Shown: positions 14,901-29,900 of the stretch, piece by piece | Position numbering within the stretch: position 1 is the stretch's first letter | Layout: the number at the start of each line of letters is the position of its first letter | Source: Sipunculus nudus | Lineage: Eukaryota > Annelida > Sipuncula > Golfingiida > Sipunculidae | NCBI GenBank assembly: GCA_026874595.1 | Contig: CM049312.1 | Coordinates: 76,669,429 to 76,733,428, forward strand | DNA: 64,000 nt | Direction: 5' to 3' | Translations under genes and position numbers: made by a program | The notes under the pieces: model-generated | Seen by the model: the letters and a program-made list of their open reading frames with translations, nothing else | The model's database searches: none | Told to the model about the DNA's origin: nothing

Positions 14901-17900
14901 TATGAGTGATTTTATCCCACGGCAAACAAAAAGGACGCTGTGCAAAATTGATTGCAGGTGGCGCCACTGCTTTTGCGTATGAGAAAGACCTATGTGAAAT
15001 CAATAAACATGCAAAATTTTTGCCCAATCAGTCAAATGGTTCCTGAGATATGAGCTTGGATGTCTGCAGCGTAATTTTGAATTTAGGTGGTGCCACCTGT
15101 CATAAAATCAAGAAAGCTGTCAAGGATGTATAAACCTGCAAAATATCAGGTGGATAAGTAAAACCACTGCCAAGATATGAGTGATTTGATCCCAAGGCAG
15201 ATGAACAGATGGACGCTGTGCAGAAATGGTTGCAGGTGGCACCACCAGTTTTGCGTATGATAAAGACCTATGGGAGATCTATACACATGCAAAATTTTGA
15301 CCAAACTGATCAAACAGTTCCCGAGATATGAGCTTGGATATCTGCAGCTTAAACGTGAATGTAGGTGGCGCCACCTGTCATAAAATCAAGAAAGCTGTCC
15401 AGGATGTATACACATGCAAAATTTCAGATGGAAAAGTCCAACCAATGCAGAGATATGAGTGTTTTTATCCCAAGGCAGATGAACAGATGGACGCTGTGCA
15501 AAAATGGTTGCAGGTGGCACCACCATTTTTAGTGTATGTTATAAAGCTTTCCAAGGGCTACATTTGTGCAAAATCTTAAGCCTTATCGGTCAAACGGTTC
15601 CCGAGATATGTGGGTTTATGTGTGGAAACAAACGCACAAATGGACGCTGGGCAGAGAGGAAAGGTCAGAGGTCACCAAAAAATTAGGGCGCAGCAGTTCA
15701 CATGTGACAGATCATGATTCTGAATTTTGAAAAATTCTGCCCAGTAGTTATGGAGGAGTTCTCCGGAAACCTATGCGGCGATGGCGGTAGCATCGTCGTC
15801 CGACTGAAAACTTACTAGTATCCGCAAAACTCTGTTTTGGCGGATACAATGATTGTAGCTGGCACCACCAGTCTTATATACAACAAAGAGATATATAAAT
15901 ATGCCCAATGTCAGTCTGATATGTCAAACCCCTCCTGTGAAATAAGCAGGGACATACACTGTGCAAAAATTATTGTAAGTGGCGCCACCAGTCTTGTACA
16001 CTATAAAGCTACCCGATATGTATAAACATGCCCAATTATAGGCTGATGTATCAATTTCCTCAGTAGAAATAAGCAGGCGCATACACTGCAAAAGTCAATG
16101 TAAGTGGCACCACCTGTCTTGTAAATGAGAATACCATCAAAGACACATTGACAGGTCAAAATATCAGTCCAATACATCAAACTTCCCCAGAGTTTGATGC
16201 ACTTGGCTGACAAGGCTTAGGTGAGTAAGGCAGTTGCCCCCCCGAGTGTCCTGTGACAAATTGCTGCCTCAAGCTACTGCACTGAGTGAACTCTTGACCT
16301 GCACCTGGCTAGACTGAGTGAACTTTTGACCTGTACCTGGCTGCACTGAGTGAACTCTTGACCTGTTGCATAATCTGACACAGTTGGCAGTCTGCCAAAG
16401 CTATAAATAGAATGCAGCTACTGCACTGAGTGTACTCTTGACCTATACCTGGCTGCATGTCTTCCAATCCTGGCACTGTGCCAGAACTATTTATAGAGCT
16501 GACATCGTCTTGGCTAATGGCCAACATCAAGGCACTCACTGGCAATCTGCCAATGGTAAACCAAGTGCTGTCATCTGTACGCAAAAGTGGTCCCTACTTG
16601 AAATAACTTTGAAATTTATTTTCCCAATACAAAATGCTTTTCAGCTGACTTTTTATAAAAAAAGAAATCAGGAATATATGTAAAATTATTACAGATGCAT
16701 ATTGAATGCAAAATTAAATTACAGATATATCTCATTGATGGCCAATTCTTGAATTAAGTTGAGTAAGGATACAAATAATTTAAAATCCACTTACAGTTGT
16801 CTTTATATAGCCACAGAGAGCTGAATATCCATGATTGTAACATTGCCTGGTATGATGAATAACTTAAATCATCAATCTAAATTTTTTAAAAGCTTTAAAA
16901 AAACTTTCATGTCAATATTAACCAAAGATAACCTGAAATCTAAATGTCTAGTGGCATGATGTAATAGATGCTGATAAACTGGTGCCAGGCTAGATGTAAC
17001 AGCATAACACAGCTAACATATATGGTAAAATGACTCAATTCAATCTCCATAATTCAGCCAAAAATCATTCATGTGGAACCATTAATGACAATTATTAAAA
17101 GAATTATTGTAGGGATTATTCTTGTAAGATATTTAACAAACTGGGTTCAGTGGCATCAGTCGAAAAACGTTTCGCAGGTTTATAACTCATATAGGAAGAT
17201 ACAGCAAACTGGCTAAGTTCAGCTTCCCATAACTCAGCCAAAAGTCACTGAACTGAGACCATTTGAACAAACTTGAATTATCAACATATAAGGATAATTA
17301 ATGTGTGAGATTTAAGAATTTGGCCCAGTGGTTTTTGTTGAGATTTTTGTAGCCACTTAGCTAAAATGGGCTGTTATGGCATATGACTGAATTCAGCTTC
17401 CCATAACTTAGCCAAAAGTTACTGAAAAGAGATAATTTGAACAAACTTCAGAAAGCACTAGCCTAGGATTATTTCTGTGCGATATTAAATATTTTGGCCA
17501 CATGGTTTCAGAGAAGAAGTTTTTTGTAGCCCTCAGTGTAATACAGGCACTGATGACCCCGTACAAAAAAGGCTGATGCAGGTGGCGCCACCAATACCTC
17601 AATTTAAGATATAACCTATGTGACCTAAATTGACATAAAAATTGGTGATGATAGCTCCAGCCGTTTCTGAGATTAAAATTTTAATATGCTTTTTTGCACA
17701 GTTAACAAAGTTCAACCTCCTGTAACTCGGCCAAAAATCTCCGAACTGGAACCATTCCACAAACTTGAGAAAGATTGTTCCAGGGATCATTTCTGTGAAA
17801 TATTGGACAATTTGGCTGGACAGTTTCAGAGAAGAAGATTTTTTTTTTTTAGCTTTTTCCCTATAAAATCTAAGAAAATGCAGTTAGAAAAAAAATAAAC

Positions 17901-20900
17901 AAAATCCGATGTAGTTTTTTTGATGACTGATTATTTGCAAAAAATTTGATGATGCTAGCTCCTGCCGTTTTTGAGATAGCTATGGTTAACGTACAGAAGA
18001 CGCACGACGCACGACGCACGACACCGCACCATCGCATAAGTTCACAGGTTCGCTAAAAAAGATGACGCTTTGCATCTGCATTTACCAACACCTAATGGTT
18101 TATCAACAGTATGCACAATCTTATTAATTTAATGGGCATACTAACTATATCTCATCCTATCTTACCCACTTGTACCAAAATTTGAATCCCTTTTGGTGGA
18201 AGTTATCAGCCTGAGTATAAACTTTGGTATGAATTCTATTTTCTGTTTGGCATGTAATGATCCATAAAAGGAACCTCTGAAAGGCGCACTTATTTGTCCG
18301 TGAAACAAGGCGCAAAGCCCTCTCTCTGGGGATAGAAACGACCATGAAAAATTTCACTGATTTTGTATTTCATTTAAACAAAGGAATTTTCCAGTATAAT
18401 TTACATCTCCAGGATTTTTCAAGTCTTGTAAAACAAATTTAAGTTCAATGAGACATAATGGATGTGTAAACATTAGGTCTATATGAATAATCTGTTTTCC
18501 TTCAAAAACCTTAGTATGTAAATCAGCTGAACTGTTAAAAGCCATTCATATCCTATAGGATGTTACAAAATGAGTTTTCTTTTTTTGCACACACCTGTGA
18601 GGCTCGCTCATCGAGTTCTCGTGCCAGCACTACACCCTCGTATCTAGTCACATGATCATCTGTGCCATAGAACTCTTCAGCGCCCCTGGCAGCAGACACC
18701 ATATGTATGACTTGGTTATATCGGATATCCCGAAGATCTGTCGTTTCCCAGCTCTCAGCTGTTCTCATCTTTTCCCACTGACCAGGCTTCAAGTCTAACA
18801 ATCATCAAAATTAAATAATGTATCTATCTTGAGATATGATAGGTTTAAACTTTGCTTTAAAATTCACTTGAGCTGAACAACAATATAAATATTTAGAGGA
18901 AATAGTTTGTGGGAACTTTGAGCTGCTGCTTCAAACAAGTTTGCCGGAAATTACAATTACTTCAACACAGACATTGTATTGAACTTAAACAGGTTCAACA
19001 GAACATAGTTTTTGGTTTCTGTATATGGTAACCTGACAAACAAGATTGAAAATGCTCTTGTTGTGGATCATTTTTTCTAGGTAATATTGCAAATTTGTGT
19101 ATTTGCATCAATCCCAAAATTATCATGGAAAATGTAGTGCACCTTGTGTTCTTCATCTGCAAAATTTCAAGATGCACTTTTTGTTAGATTTCCTCAAAGT
19201 TGACAAATAAATGATATCATAGTTTTTGACTTGACCAGTAATAAGAGGGGTTGTGGTTGTGTGTTGAAGCTGGTGAAACTGATTTTGGACCTTGACGCTG
19301 TAGAAAAATTTATTCTTTTTTTTGTGTGTGGGGCTGCATGTTTCTACTCACAGGCTGTGGCGTCCATGATGCCACGATCACATATGACCAAGCAGTTACT
19401 GGAAGAAGAGGCTGCTAGCTCAAAGAACGTGGTCTCGATCTGCATCATTGTCCGAATCAGATTAAACTGAAACTGAAACACTGAAACAGAAAAAAGATCA
19501 TGATGATTTGATCATAATAATATTGTAACAAAGTATAAACTACGGTGTCACGTTAAGGTATTTATGAACCGGTGAATACCTGGTTACTTACAATTAAGTT
19601 TTGTGAATTAGCTCAATGTCCTCCTTTTAATCAGTGAAGCATGTTATTTCATGCCCTAGGTGGTTGTTAAGATTTAAGTATGTGTTTTAATGAGTATTCA
19701 TTGGATCTGTGGTAACTGTTGGTACTGTATGTACATTTAAACAACAGAAATGGTCAATTAGTCAGACAGTACAGTATAAAGAGAGTAGTCAACAAAGTCA
19801 GTGTCATAAAGTCAGAAGGAGAGATAAAGTTAGCAGAGGGGACCAACGCATCTTTGGGAACAATAGTTTGTAGGAAACAGAATTATTTGTAAGATGATCT
19901 GTTATTTGGGACAAGATCTATCAAGCCAGGAACTAAGTTTTGAAATAAGCCACCTAACCATCAAGAAGTGTTTTCTAGTTTATCAGCTGAAGAGTAGGCA
20001 GGGGTCGTAATAATGAGTTCTGTCTGTCTCAGACAGTCAAACACGTGCACAGAAAGGTATTTTCATTTTGTACCAATGCTTTAGAAAAGTGAACAACTAG
20101 AAGTTTTCCACATTAATATAAGTAGTAACAAACATGACATGAAAAAAAAAAATATTTTACAGGGGGAGAACTATCAACTCCATATATTTGTATATAAATG
20201 GTCTAAAATTTCTGGCACTGAGCCTCTCATCTCCTATATTTTCCTTGCAGTTTTTTTATTTCACAGTCATGTTTTTGATATAACAGTCTTATTAATGAAA
20301 ACATTCTTTTTGCATGCATATGTGCAGGTAGGATGGCAGAATCAGGACTCAAAATTTAACATGATGCATCTTTGGTGAAAGGCAATTTTTCTCCGCGGAA
20401 AGGCAAACCTATATTTATGCCTTTCCATTGGCTAGGTGACCATTTCAAAGTATTACGATCTTGGAAGGAGATAATCCCAGCCCTTGTTCTGACTACTGTA
20501 TTTATTCCAATTTGCTGACCACTTAAAAATATTTAATTTTCTCAGAGGTCGATATAATGGAGGATATTTGAAAATTATATTCCTGCTGAATTTGCGGTAG
20601 TCGTGATTTAAGAGGCCTGCAGTTTGATAACCTTCCCAAGTGACAGCGAGCCGCACTCGAGCGGTCATATGGTGTCATAATATGGGTATTAATAAGTTTG
20701 TTTTGTTAGCTTTCAATGGTCACATGAATTATACTGAGTCCACAAATGATTTATCAAACTGAGCTCAGTCACTTTACAAAATGATCACTACTTTGTGTGT
20801 AGGTACAATCACTTGACATTAGTTGGCAACTCATGGAACTACCAGTTGTTTCAAGTTTACCCACCAGGCGGCAATATCGGCGGGAAGAAAAGAAACAAGC

Positions 20901-23900
20901 AGCTCAACATAAGCTGGAAGAAGACTATATAAAAAATAACTGGCTATTATCAGATAACTTTTATTTGCATATACATAATAAAGATATAGGAAAAAAAGGC
21001 GAGTTATAATATATATGACCAGAAATGGTCCTAGCTCCTGTGCCCTCGATCGGACCCCGTTTTGTGCATGTGGTCACCCATCCAAAAACTAACTGCAGTT
21101 GATCAAGCTTAACTAAGATGATTGTGTAATTGCGTCACAGTTGTTCCACAATGTGTGCTTCCTGGTATCCTGTAAATATTATTGCTAAATAACCCGCATG
21201 AATTGGGGGGACAAGTACTCAAGCATGCTCAGTCCTGGACACCCATTTGGAATGCTTTATCATGTTTATATATTATGTAAAACACTTCTTTGTACCTTAA
21301 AAAATTTTATTGCAAACAAACTCATGTTTGATATGTATGCTCCGTGTAATAAGAATCTAATCAGGTACAAACTGCAGTGCCCGTGAGAGATGGAGGCATT
21401 TCACCTAAACATTGTCGACAGAAAACATTGTTGGCAGTCCCAAAATTAAGAGTCATTTTAGAAATTATGATTTCAAAATACATTTTGGGGTCGAGAAATG
21501 AGAGGGATCCCCTAATTGGGATAAATATGGTATGTATCCAACACACTTGGTTAGGATATGTTTATAGGTTACAGCACTGTAAGCAACATGATATTACAAC
21601 CCTTTATGGACTTGAGAATTTTTTCAACAAATTAGAATTTATGGATGCCAATCAAATTCAAATTAGTTTACAAATTTTTAAGCAGTACTCTAGTCAGTGA
21701 AATCTCACTAACCCGACTACCTACTGGACCAACCAAAGTGGTAGTTTGAGCGGGGGTGGTTGTGTCAGTGGGAGGTTTTATGATTTACACAAGTCCAGGA
21801 CCAAAATAAAAGCAGTCATCTAAGCAGGAGTGGTTATCATACTGGGGTGGTGATGGGGGGGGGGCATTTAACTATATGTGGAGAAAAATATTTCTTACTG
21901 AAAGTAAATTTCAAAAATATGGTACGTTTGAATGGCAATTATATTCTATCTTACCCTGTTCATCAGACATGTCTGTCCATTTGACGCCACCTCTGAAAAT
22001 AGAAATATCAGGCATTATACACAACTGCCAGGGGCCATACTGTTTACATTTCTACATAGTTTACATATTTAAGCTGTGACAAAAACAAATATTAACAAAT
22101 ATCAAGATCTTACATTAATATATGTAGCCAACTCAGTGCTCTTTGATTTTGCTATTTTTTTCCTTAACTGTAAGTTGACATAAATAAAATATTGGAAAAC
22201 AGATGAGACTGGACATAATTATTTGAACAAAAGATTTTTCACTATATATTTGAGTAAATTAAGGGCATTTTAAGGACTTTAAAGGACCCTATCCATCCAA
22301 CCACATCAATTTGATGGCCAGAATACCCAAAATATTACCACCCATGCTTGAAATAGCAGGTTTTCCCTTCGCAATTTATATTTGAAGAGATATTTAACAG
22401 CCAACACCTTTACACACGTTTTTTGTCAGTTACTATTCATTCACAATTAAGCTATAAAATGTTTATCTCCCCCAAAATAAAGGCAATTATGGGCATACAG
22501 AGTTATGCAGAATCGACAAAGCTGAGCTGGAGTACTGTCTTCTGACCTCTGACTTCATTTAATATGTGTGAATTTTGTTAAGATTTTAATTCAGGTGAGA
22601 AACTGTATTGATTAATATTTATAATGAGTTTCATGAATATCCATCAGATTTCTGGTAAGTCATCACAAAGTCACCAGTCTGGTGACCTCTGATCTCATTA
22701 AATATGCATGGATTTTGCCTTGAATCAAACTTAGCTGAGATATTACATTGGTTAATGTTTCTGTTGAGTTTCTTTAAAATCCATCAAATTACTGCTAAGT
22801 TGTCACAGCGACACCACAAAGTGGCCTTATGACCTCTGACCTAATTAGATATGTGTGGATTTTGCCTGTAACCTTACTCGGGAGAGATCTATTGATAACT
22901 AGTTATGTTGAGTTTCGTGAAAATCCATCAAAGCCCTGGTACCATTTAAAGTTAATGGATGGCAGACTGTGGGTATACCATTATTTGTCGCACCATAGAC
23001 AGGCTTTTTATAAATTTTTAAAATGATAAGTATACAATCGGCACAAACACTGTACCAGGTTTAAAATGATATATCATTAATGAATCTATTATTAATTTTA
23101 AATGACTTTTAGGCTGACTTTGAATAAAGAATGTTTTTTTCCAGCAATGCTTCCTTAAGATTTCAAAATAATTCAAGAAACAAATAACTGAACATTAATG
23201 ATAACTTGAACCTGCATGGTATTAATTTAACAGTTACCTGTACCAGGAAGCGACCTTTATATACAATGGTACGTGCTAAGACTATAATTTATTTTCTAGG
23301 ATTGTAGTGCTAAGCAGGCAGCCCAGTCACTGACAAGTCATGGGCACACACAGGTGTTGTAATGATCATTTTTTGTTTCAGACTCCATATTTTTTCTGCC
23401 AGTATTTAACAGGTTTAATCTCAGGCATTGGCCTGTGCAGAACACTCAATTAGTGTGTGTCAAGAGTTATGCCTCTTTGTCAGGTGCGAGGGCTAGGTAA
23501 ATAATCAGACATGAACCCTGAAATAACATGATATCTCAAAGAACAGCCAGATTATTTGCTGTAAATGTCCTCTGGGTAGATTTCTCTGACAAATGATGGT
23601 TATAATCTTTCTTGTTTTTACAAATAAAATATTTCATTTACTCATTCACATTTGCATAGGATTATGGCGCTATTGGCCTACATGTTCCCAGATGTCTTTT
23701 TAGCATCTATCCCCCTGTCCCCACTGGGCTTGGGAGGGGAACTTGTATAGGGGTTGACGAGTTTTGTATATATAGATATTTTGATCTGACTGCTTTCTTC
23801 TGAATTTCCAACAAAAAGATTTTTAATTTCTGACTTCCTTTTTCATTTATTCAGAACCACTAAATCAATATGTTTTGATTATTATTTTATGCATGCACCA

Positions 23901-26900
23901 CCCCAAATCCCTCCGCGAGCTGTCAACTTTGACGGACCAAATGGTGATGTAGAGACTATTTATTGCGTATGTGCTCAAGATACAGTTTCAACTTTTTTGC
24001 TGAAAAAGCACTCCACTTGAACAGAAATGGCAAAAAAAAAACCTGAGGGCAAGAGATACTTTTTCTTTTACTTGATAAAACTGACCAACATCCATTTTGG
24101 TAAAATATTTATATTTAATTAAAAGACAGTCAACCTAACTGTATCGAGAATTTAACTGAAGGTAAAGAATTTATTAACAGAATCAATTAAAAGACCCCTC
24201 CCAATTTACAGGACTTTTAAAGACGAACTAAGACTTATTCATCAACCACCTGTTTCCGAGGTAACCAGAGCTACCAGTCATGTGATCCTTTGACTCAGCA
24301 TAGGTTGGCTAGTCTCACTTACCCCATCAATACTGTGGCAGTCTCGGGTACCCGGTATACCTGCAAGGTAAGCAGATGCAAGCTGTTGGCAGACTGCCAA
24401 TGTCATGGGGTAGCAAATATATACAGATATATATGTCATAACAGGTGAGGAAATCCTATCAGGTGAGCTTTCAGTGGGACACTTGGTGAAAGAAGGTCAA
24501 GGCTATTTTCAGCTTCACAACCCCCAGTGGATGATTTTTTTTCTGCCAATAGCATTTAATATCACAGACTCTACATTAGCTCCCCTTACCTACTTCTGAA
24601 TAAATCAACCAATCATGTGATATAATCTCAGGATGATTTAAAATGTTCAGTGCTACCTTTATTTCTAAGCTACCTCTGTACTTCAACAGTAAATAATTTT
24701 TTTTTCCTGTGTCAGTATCTCAAACTGTAACACACTACTCTCACAACACCATAGGGAAATGGCTCAATCCACTATAATCTACAAATCTCTTTTTAACTAT
24801 ACCCAGTATAAATCTGCCCACATCACTGAAATTCACTGAAGTACATTTGGATTCACCTATTATAAACCATGATAGCTGGTCTACACTAACCTCAACATAC
24901 ACACATATATCAAACACGTTTCTGGTTCATATTGCAACATATGTTGCAGGTGCAATATAATACCACAGGTCTAAGCATCTGTCATATTCTAACATTTACA
25001 AACTTTCCTGCAGAGGGTGACTTCCCTGAACTTATAAGAATACTGTACGCCACTACATATGCGTGTTGTTCACACATGGCAGCCCTGCAAAGACCCCCTT
25101 CTTTGTAACCCTGATAAATTTATATTACATTTTTGTTACCAATATCACTATCAGAAACATGTATACTACATGTCTGCAGTGCCTAGATATATTATTTTTG
25201 ATTTTGAAGATACCTTTTTAATATCATATATTAAAAGGACATTTATCAGTCTTTAACAACCATGAACTTTATTAAATATCTGTTGAACATTTTATTAGGT
25301 CACCCTTCATCTAACCAATACATAATTTACACACTTCCACACTGATCAATAATTATAAATTATAACCCAATTAATAGCAGGCTTACGGCTATCACTTAGA
25401 TAAATCAAGGTGTTATATACCTTGATGCAATCAATAAGGGATGAATTCCCCATTACCTTCGGGTATTTAAATTCTACAGAATATTTTTAACGATGTACTC
25501 TTAATAAGAGAATAAAGCTAAGGCTTTTATTTGTACGGATTGTGGAATGCGTATAAAATCATTATTGACTAAATAAATAAGTTGAGATTCCTTATGCACA
25601 AATCTGGCATGTGAAATGCATATCGAGCAAACGAACTGTTACATGTAGCGATTTCTGAAGGTTCCGGATTGTATCCAGGTGTAACACATAGAAAACATGC
25701 ATGCCACTGTGCAGGTTCATATGAAATCTCTCGACAAGCAATCTGCATGCCTAATTCCACATTCCGCACCGGTACTTTAGGAATCATAGCTTAAAACCTT
25801 CATGCTCTAAATAGAAGATGACTGGGATCTGATAAATCTTATTTCATGGTGTCTTTACACGTTATATCTTATGTATACCTAACACATGCCAATAGATGTC
25901 AAAATGAATACTCTTCATATTGAGCTAATTGATGGTGCTTCTGGCTGTGTATGTAAAAATAACATCTAATGGTTCACAAGACTATAGACAGACCAAGACA
26001 AGGTGAACGGGCAGGTAGCCCACCATCTTTTCTTTGTAGTACTTTATGGTTTAACTGCTCATGTGTATGGATCCCTGACACCCTCCATCGCAAAAAGATA
26101 CATGTGTATCTGACAGATTCCTGCCACCAGTGTGTATTTAAAGCACTGACGTAAAAGCAAAGAATACACGGAGCATCTCACCTTCCATCCTAGGTTCTCA
26201 AAAAACGTGCATAACCTGGCCTGGCCTGTCGTCTTTCCTCCGCATGGTCCTGAAATGATCAAAGATTACACTACAATGTACTATCCTGATTTCCAAATAA
26301 TCAGTATTAGCATCATCACTGTCATCATAATCATAACCACCACCACAATTATCATTACCAACACTGCCATAATCATTATAATGATCATCATAATCATTAT
26401 CACCATCATAATTATCAGCATTATCATCATCAACAAAGTCACCATCATAATTATCAGCATTATCATCATCAACAAAGTCAATATCATCACTGCTACCATC
26501 ATCATCATCAATGATATCATCAATATCATCACTGCTACCATCATCATCATCATCATCGATATCATGAATATCCTCACTGCTACCATCATCATCATCATTG
26601 ATATCATCAATATCATCACTGCTACTATCATCATCATCAATGATATCATCATTATCATCATCATCATGTGAAAATAGCAATAAATATCAATATCATCAGC
26701 ATTTCAATAGAGGGTTTGGTGATGTATTACCAAAATCAACTATCACAATATATTGCTGACCTCAAATGCTGCTCAATAGATAAAATGATTTTCACATCTC
26801 AAAATAGACCGGCAAAAAACAGTGGATTGTTTCAACACACAAAAAATTAAGGATGTATAAGGGGGAAAAATAAATATAATAATGGAAAAACTTCTAAAAA

Positions 26901-29900
26901 TCCTTTTCTCAATCTCTTGCACAAATATAAGGATTAATTAGCAAAAGGTAATATAAAATGGCTTGGCATGCAAAATAATATGGCTCAGCATGGATTTTCC
27001 TGCTATTATGTAAAATCTTGCCTTCACTGCTAAAAATATAAAACACAAACAACTTTTTTTTTTACCTAGCCCCCCCAGGCACTTGGTATTTGAATAATTT
27101 TATTGGAAATATTTTGTAAAATTTGTTTTGCTTTGCCATGGCCTTTCTTTTTGATAATATGAATTGTGAAAAAATATTTAATAATTTTCTAACAGGTATA
27201 AAATTATATATGGAAAGTACAGATATATTTTTGCTATCTGCTGCATAAGATCCAACATATGGATCTACAACATCCTCGCTGGTATGAACTTGGAATTTCA
27301 TCTCAAGGGCAACTCCAGGTAGTAACCGGGGAATATCCAGGACGCATTGTCACTACACTGGCAGTTAACTCTCACCATAAAGCTCCTGCTGGCTGAACAC
27401 GCAAGACCAATATAGAGTACAAAGGATCCAGAGCAGAGCTGTGCTTTGAATTCTATCAGTCAGGGGTGGAAAGAGAGATAACAAAACAGCAGCGGGGGTT
27501 TATTTTCAGGGAAGTATGGAAATCCCCTAAAATGCATGGTGCAGATCTTCTAGAAAGGTCTCTGCATTATCTTCATGGAGGTCACTGCTCCTACATGTAG
27601 GGTGTATATATATATCATGAGCTTTCAGCATTTTCCTGTGTCGGTGATATAACATCAAGACCGCACCAGAAAACAAAACACACTTAGCTTGACATAAACC
27701 ACACATAAACCTTTGCCCTGCCTTGTGAGTTTGGAGGTAGAAATATTATGATGTGCAATAACAGCCATAAGAATCCTGTCAGGTACACTGTGATGATAGT
27801 TACAGGTACCAGACAAAACTAGACATAGTGTGCTGTAATGTACTTCTACCTGTAGCACTTGTATAAAAAGTATCAGGCAGACAGCCAGGAAGCTGAACTG
27901 GCCCAGTGACCTGTTTCTGCATCTGCCAGAGTTCAGGTAGCAGACAGAGAAAAAGTTAAGACAAATGTGGTCCCACACCTGTTGACATAACCGGGTCTAT
28001 TTTTATTTGTTAATAATGTCTTTCACTTTGTCTATGAGCATGTATATATAAAGAGACCAAATTGTTAATAGAAAATAGTATTATGCAGAACCATTAAAAA
28101 CACAGAGAACAGGATTAACATAATTCATGAGGATATTCACTTAAGTGACCCATAGGTCATGATGCTCAGCTAAGACCTTTCATTACTTTTGAGCTGACCA
28201 ACTGAAATGACAAAGTCAGTGTTCTTCAGGATGATAATCTTGGTAGGTTTACAAGTTTGTAAAATTCTATAAATTTTAAAGTTTTTTTATTAAAGTCTCA
28301 TTAAAAAATTCATGACTTTTCAAGGTTTTAAAGAGAGTAAATGGAGTCCATGAGTCCGAGAGGGTCAATGGACTGGACACAGTAAGAAGTTTGAAGAACA
28401 CTTATTAATCTGAAAAAATTCTTGCACTATAAAAAGGCTGTATCACTTATATCATGTTAAAAAGAAACATTTTTGGGAATAATAGAAATTAGCTTATATT
28501 TTTATAAACATTAGTCCTTAGTTATAAAGTACCAGGCAAGTCAAGTAACTACATTTGTGTGAACTATAACAAAACATACCATACGGACAGGGTTAAATTT
28601 TAAAATATTTTCAGAGTTGTTGCAAGTGAAATAAACAATACCATCACAACCGTCAAGTCCAACAAATGTTACATATCAAATTTAGACGGACTCAGAGCAC
28701 AACACCACGGTACAGATACAGCCTGTACTGAGGCAGCATGTCCTGCTTGTTCACCTCGGGGATGAACCTACACCTGCTGAGGGCAGTCATAATGTCTACC
28801 TGGTTACAGACAGGGGCTGAGCAGTGAGAGTGAGAGCATACTGTAAAGGAATCTATCAAGTTAACAGATTAATAAGTCTAAGCACTCCGACTGAGACGTC
28901 AACTAATTTTTACTGATGACTGATTATGAAAATTCAAATTATTAATGATTTCCAGCAATTCTCAAAACTGATTAATTAATAATCAATCATTGGTTGCCAT
29001 TATGCTGTTGATGATCCAATGTGAACCAGGAAGTGACCCAAAACACTAGTTTTGTGTCAGTATTATATAATCATTAGGGTAATGGTTGTACTTGGTGTGG
29101 TTTTACTTGCTTTATTGTAAGATCACAAATGGGACCTCCAAATATATTGGAAAAGAGACAATTGCAAAAATTTAACCCCACAAATATGAATCCAGGTACA
29201 GTGTTTCATGTACATGCCATTTTTGCCCATCAAGATTTTTCCTTAAATTATATGATTATAACAAACACCCCATCAATTAGTATCATTTCTTCTACTATTC
29301 TGGCTAGTAAATTATATTTGTTTATTTCTCCCCCTGGTCACACCTGTTCAGGAGGGCACTACACTGCGTCTGTGTGATGAATTCATTTTCTGAGGAGACT
29401 CGCTCTGCCATTTCATTCAGACAGCCATAGCTCAGCCAGGGATCCATGATACAATTATCAGGACCGACACATCCATAAATTACAGGAGTAGGGAGCACCC
29501 ATAATCATCTGGTAATGATAATCGTTACCCAATTCATAAACCACGTACTTGATCCTACAACTTGGAACATCCACCAAGTGTGTGGTACCGCTGGTGTGAG
29601 GGTGCTGAAGGGAAGGTTACTAACATTACACCTGTATTATTGTGATGGTCTCAGACAGGGCTGTAACAATGCATCCAATAACTGATGCACTGAATCGAAG
29701 CCAGTCATTAATTGATAATCAAATTGGGCATGAAATAATCGATTAATTTTAATTATTGCGTTTTCATACTTTTTCGGTCTCTAGCTCTTACTTAGGAAGA
29801 GATAAACAGTACACATGATGAAGTAGTAGTGGTGGGAGTCGGTTCCTTTTTCGTAATCGATCATCGGTTTGGGCAAACTGACTGATGATCGATTATTAAT

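Noticed and set aside
13364-15686. Identical open frames at 13364 and 15328, and at 13540 and 15504
   Set aside because: They are copies within the 1963-bp tandem duplication and cross the GGTGGC..CCACC repeat units, so they are not genes.
21697-21870. A pogo/Tigger-type element starting CAGTGAAATCTCACTAACCC
   Set aside because: Only one end resembles the family. No inverted partner or TA duplication was found.
23236-23280. Possible extra ttd14 exon ending at a GTAACTG donor
   Set aside because: The protein is already continuous across exons 3 and 4, and the segment has no family similarity.
26198-26680. Open frames of 128-160 codons rich in Asp, Ile or Met on both strands
   Set aside because: They arise from an ATC triplet repeat, which keeps all frames open. 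Only the part at 26182-26249 is coding, as a spliced exon of ttd14.
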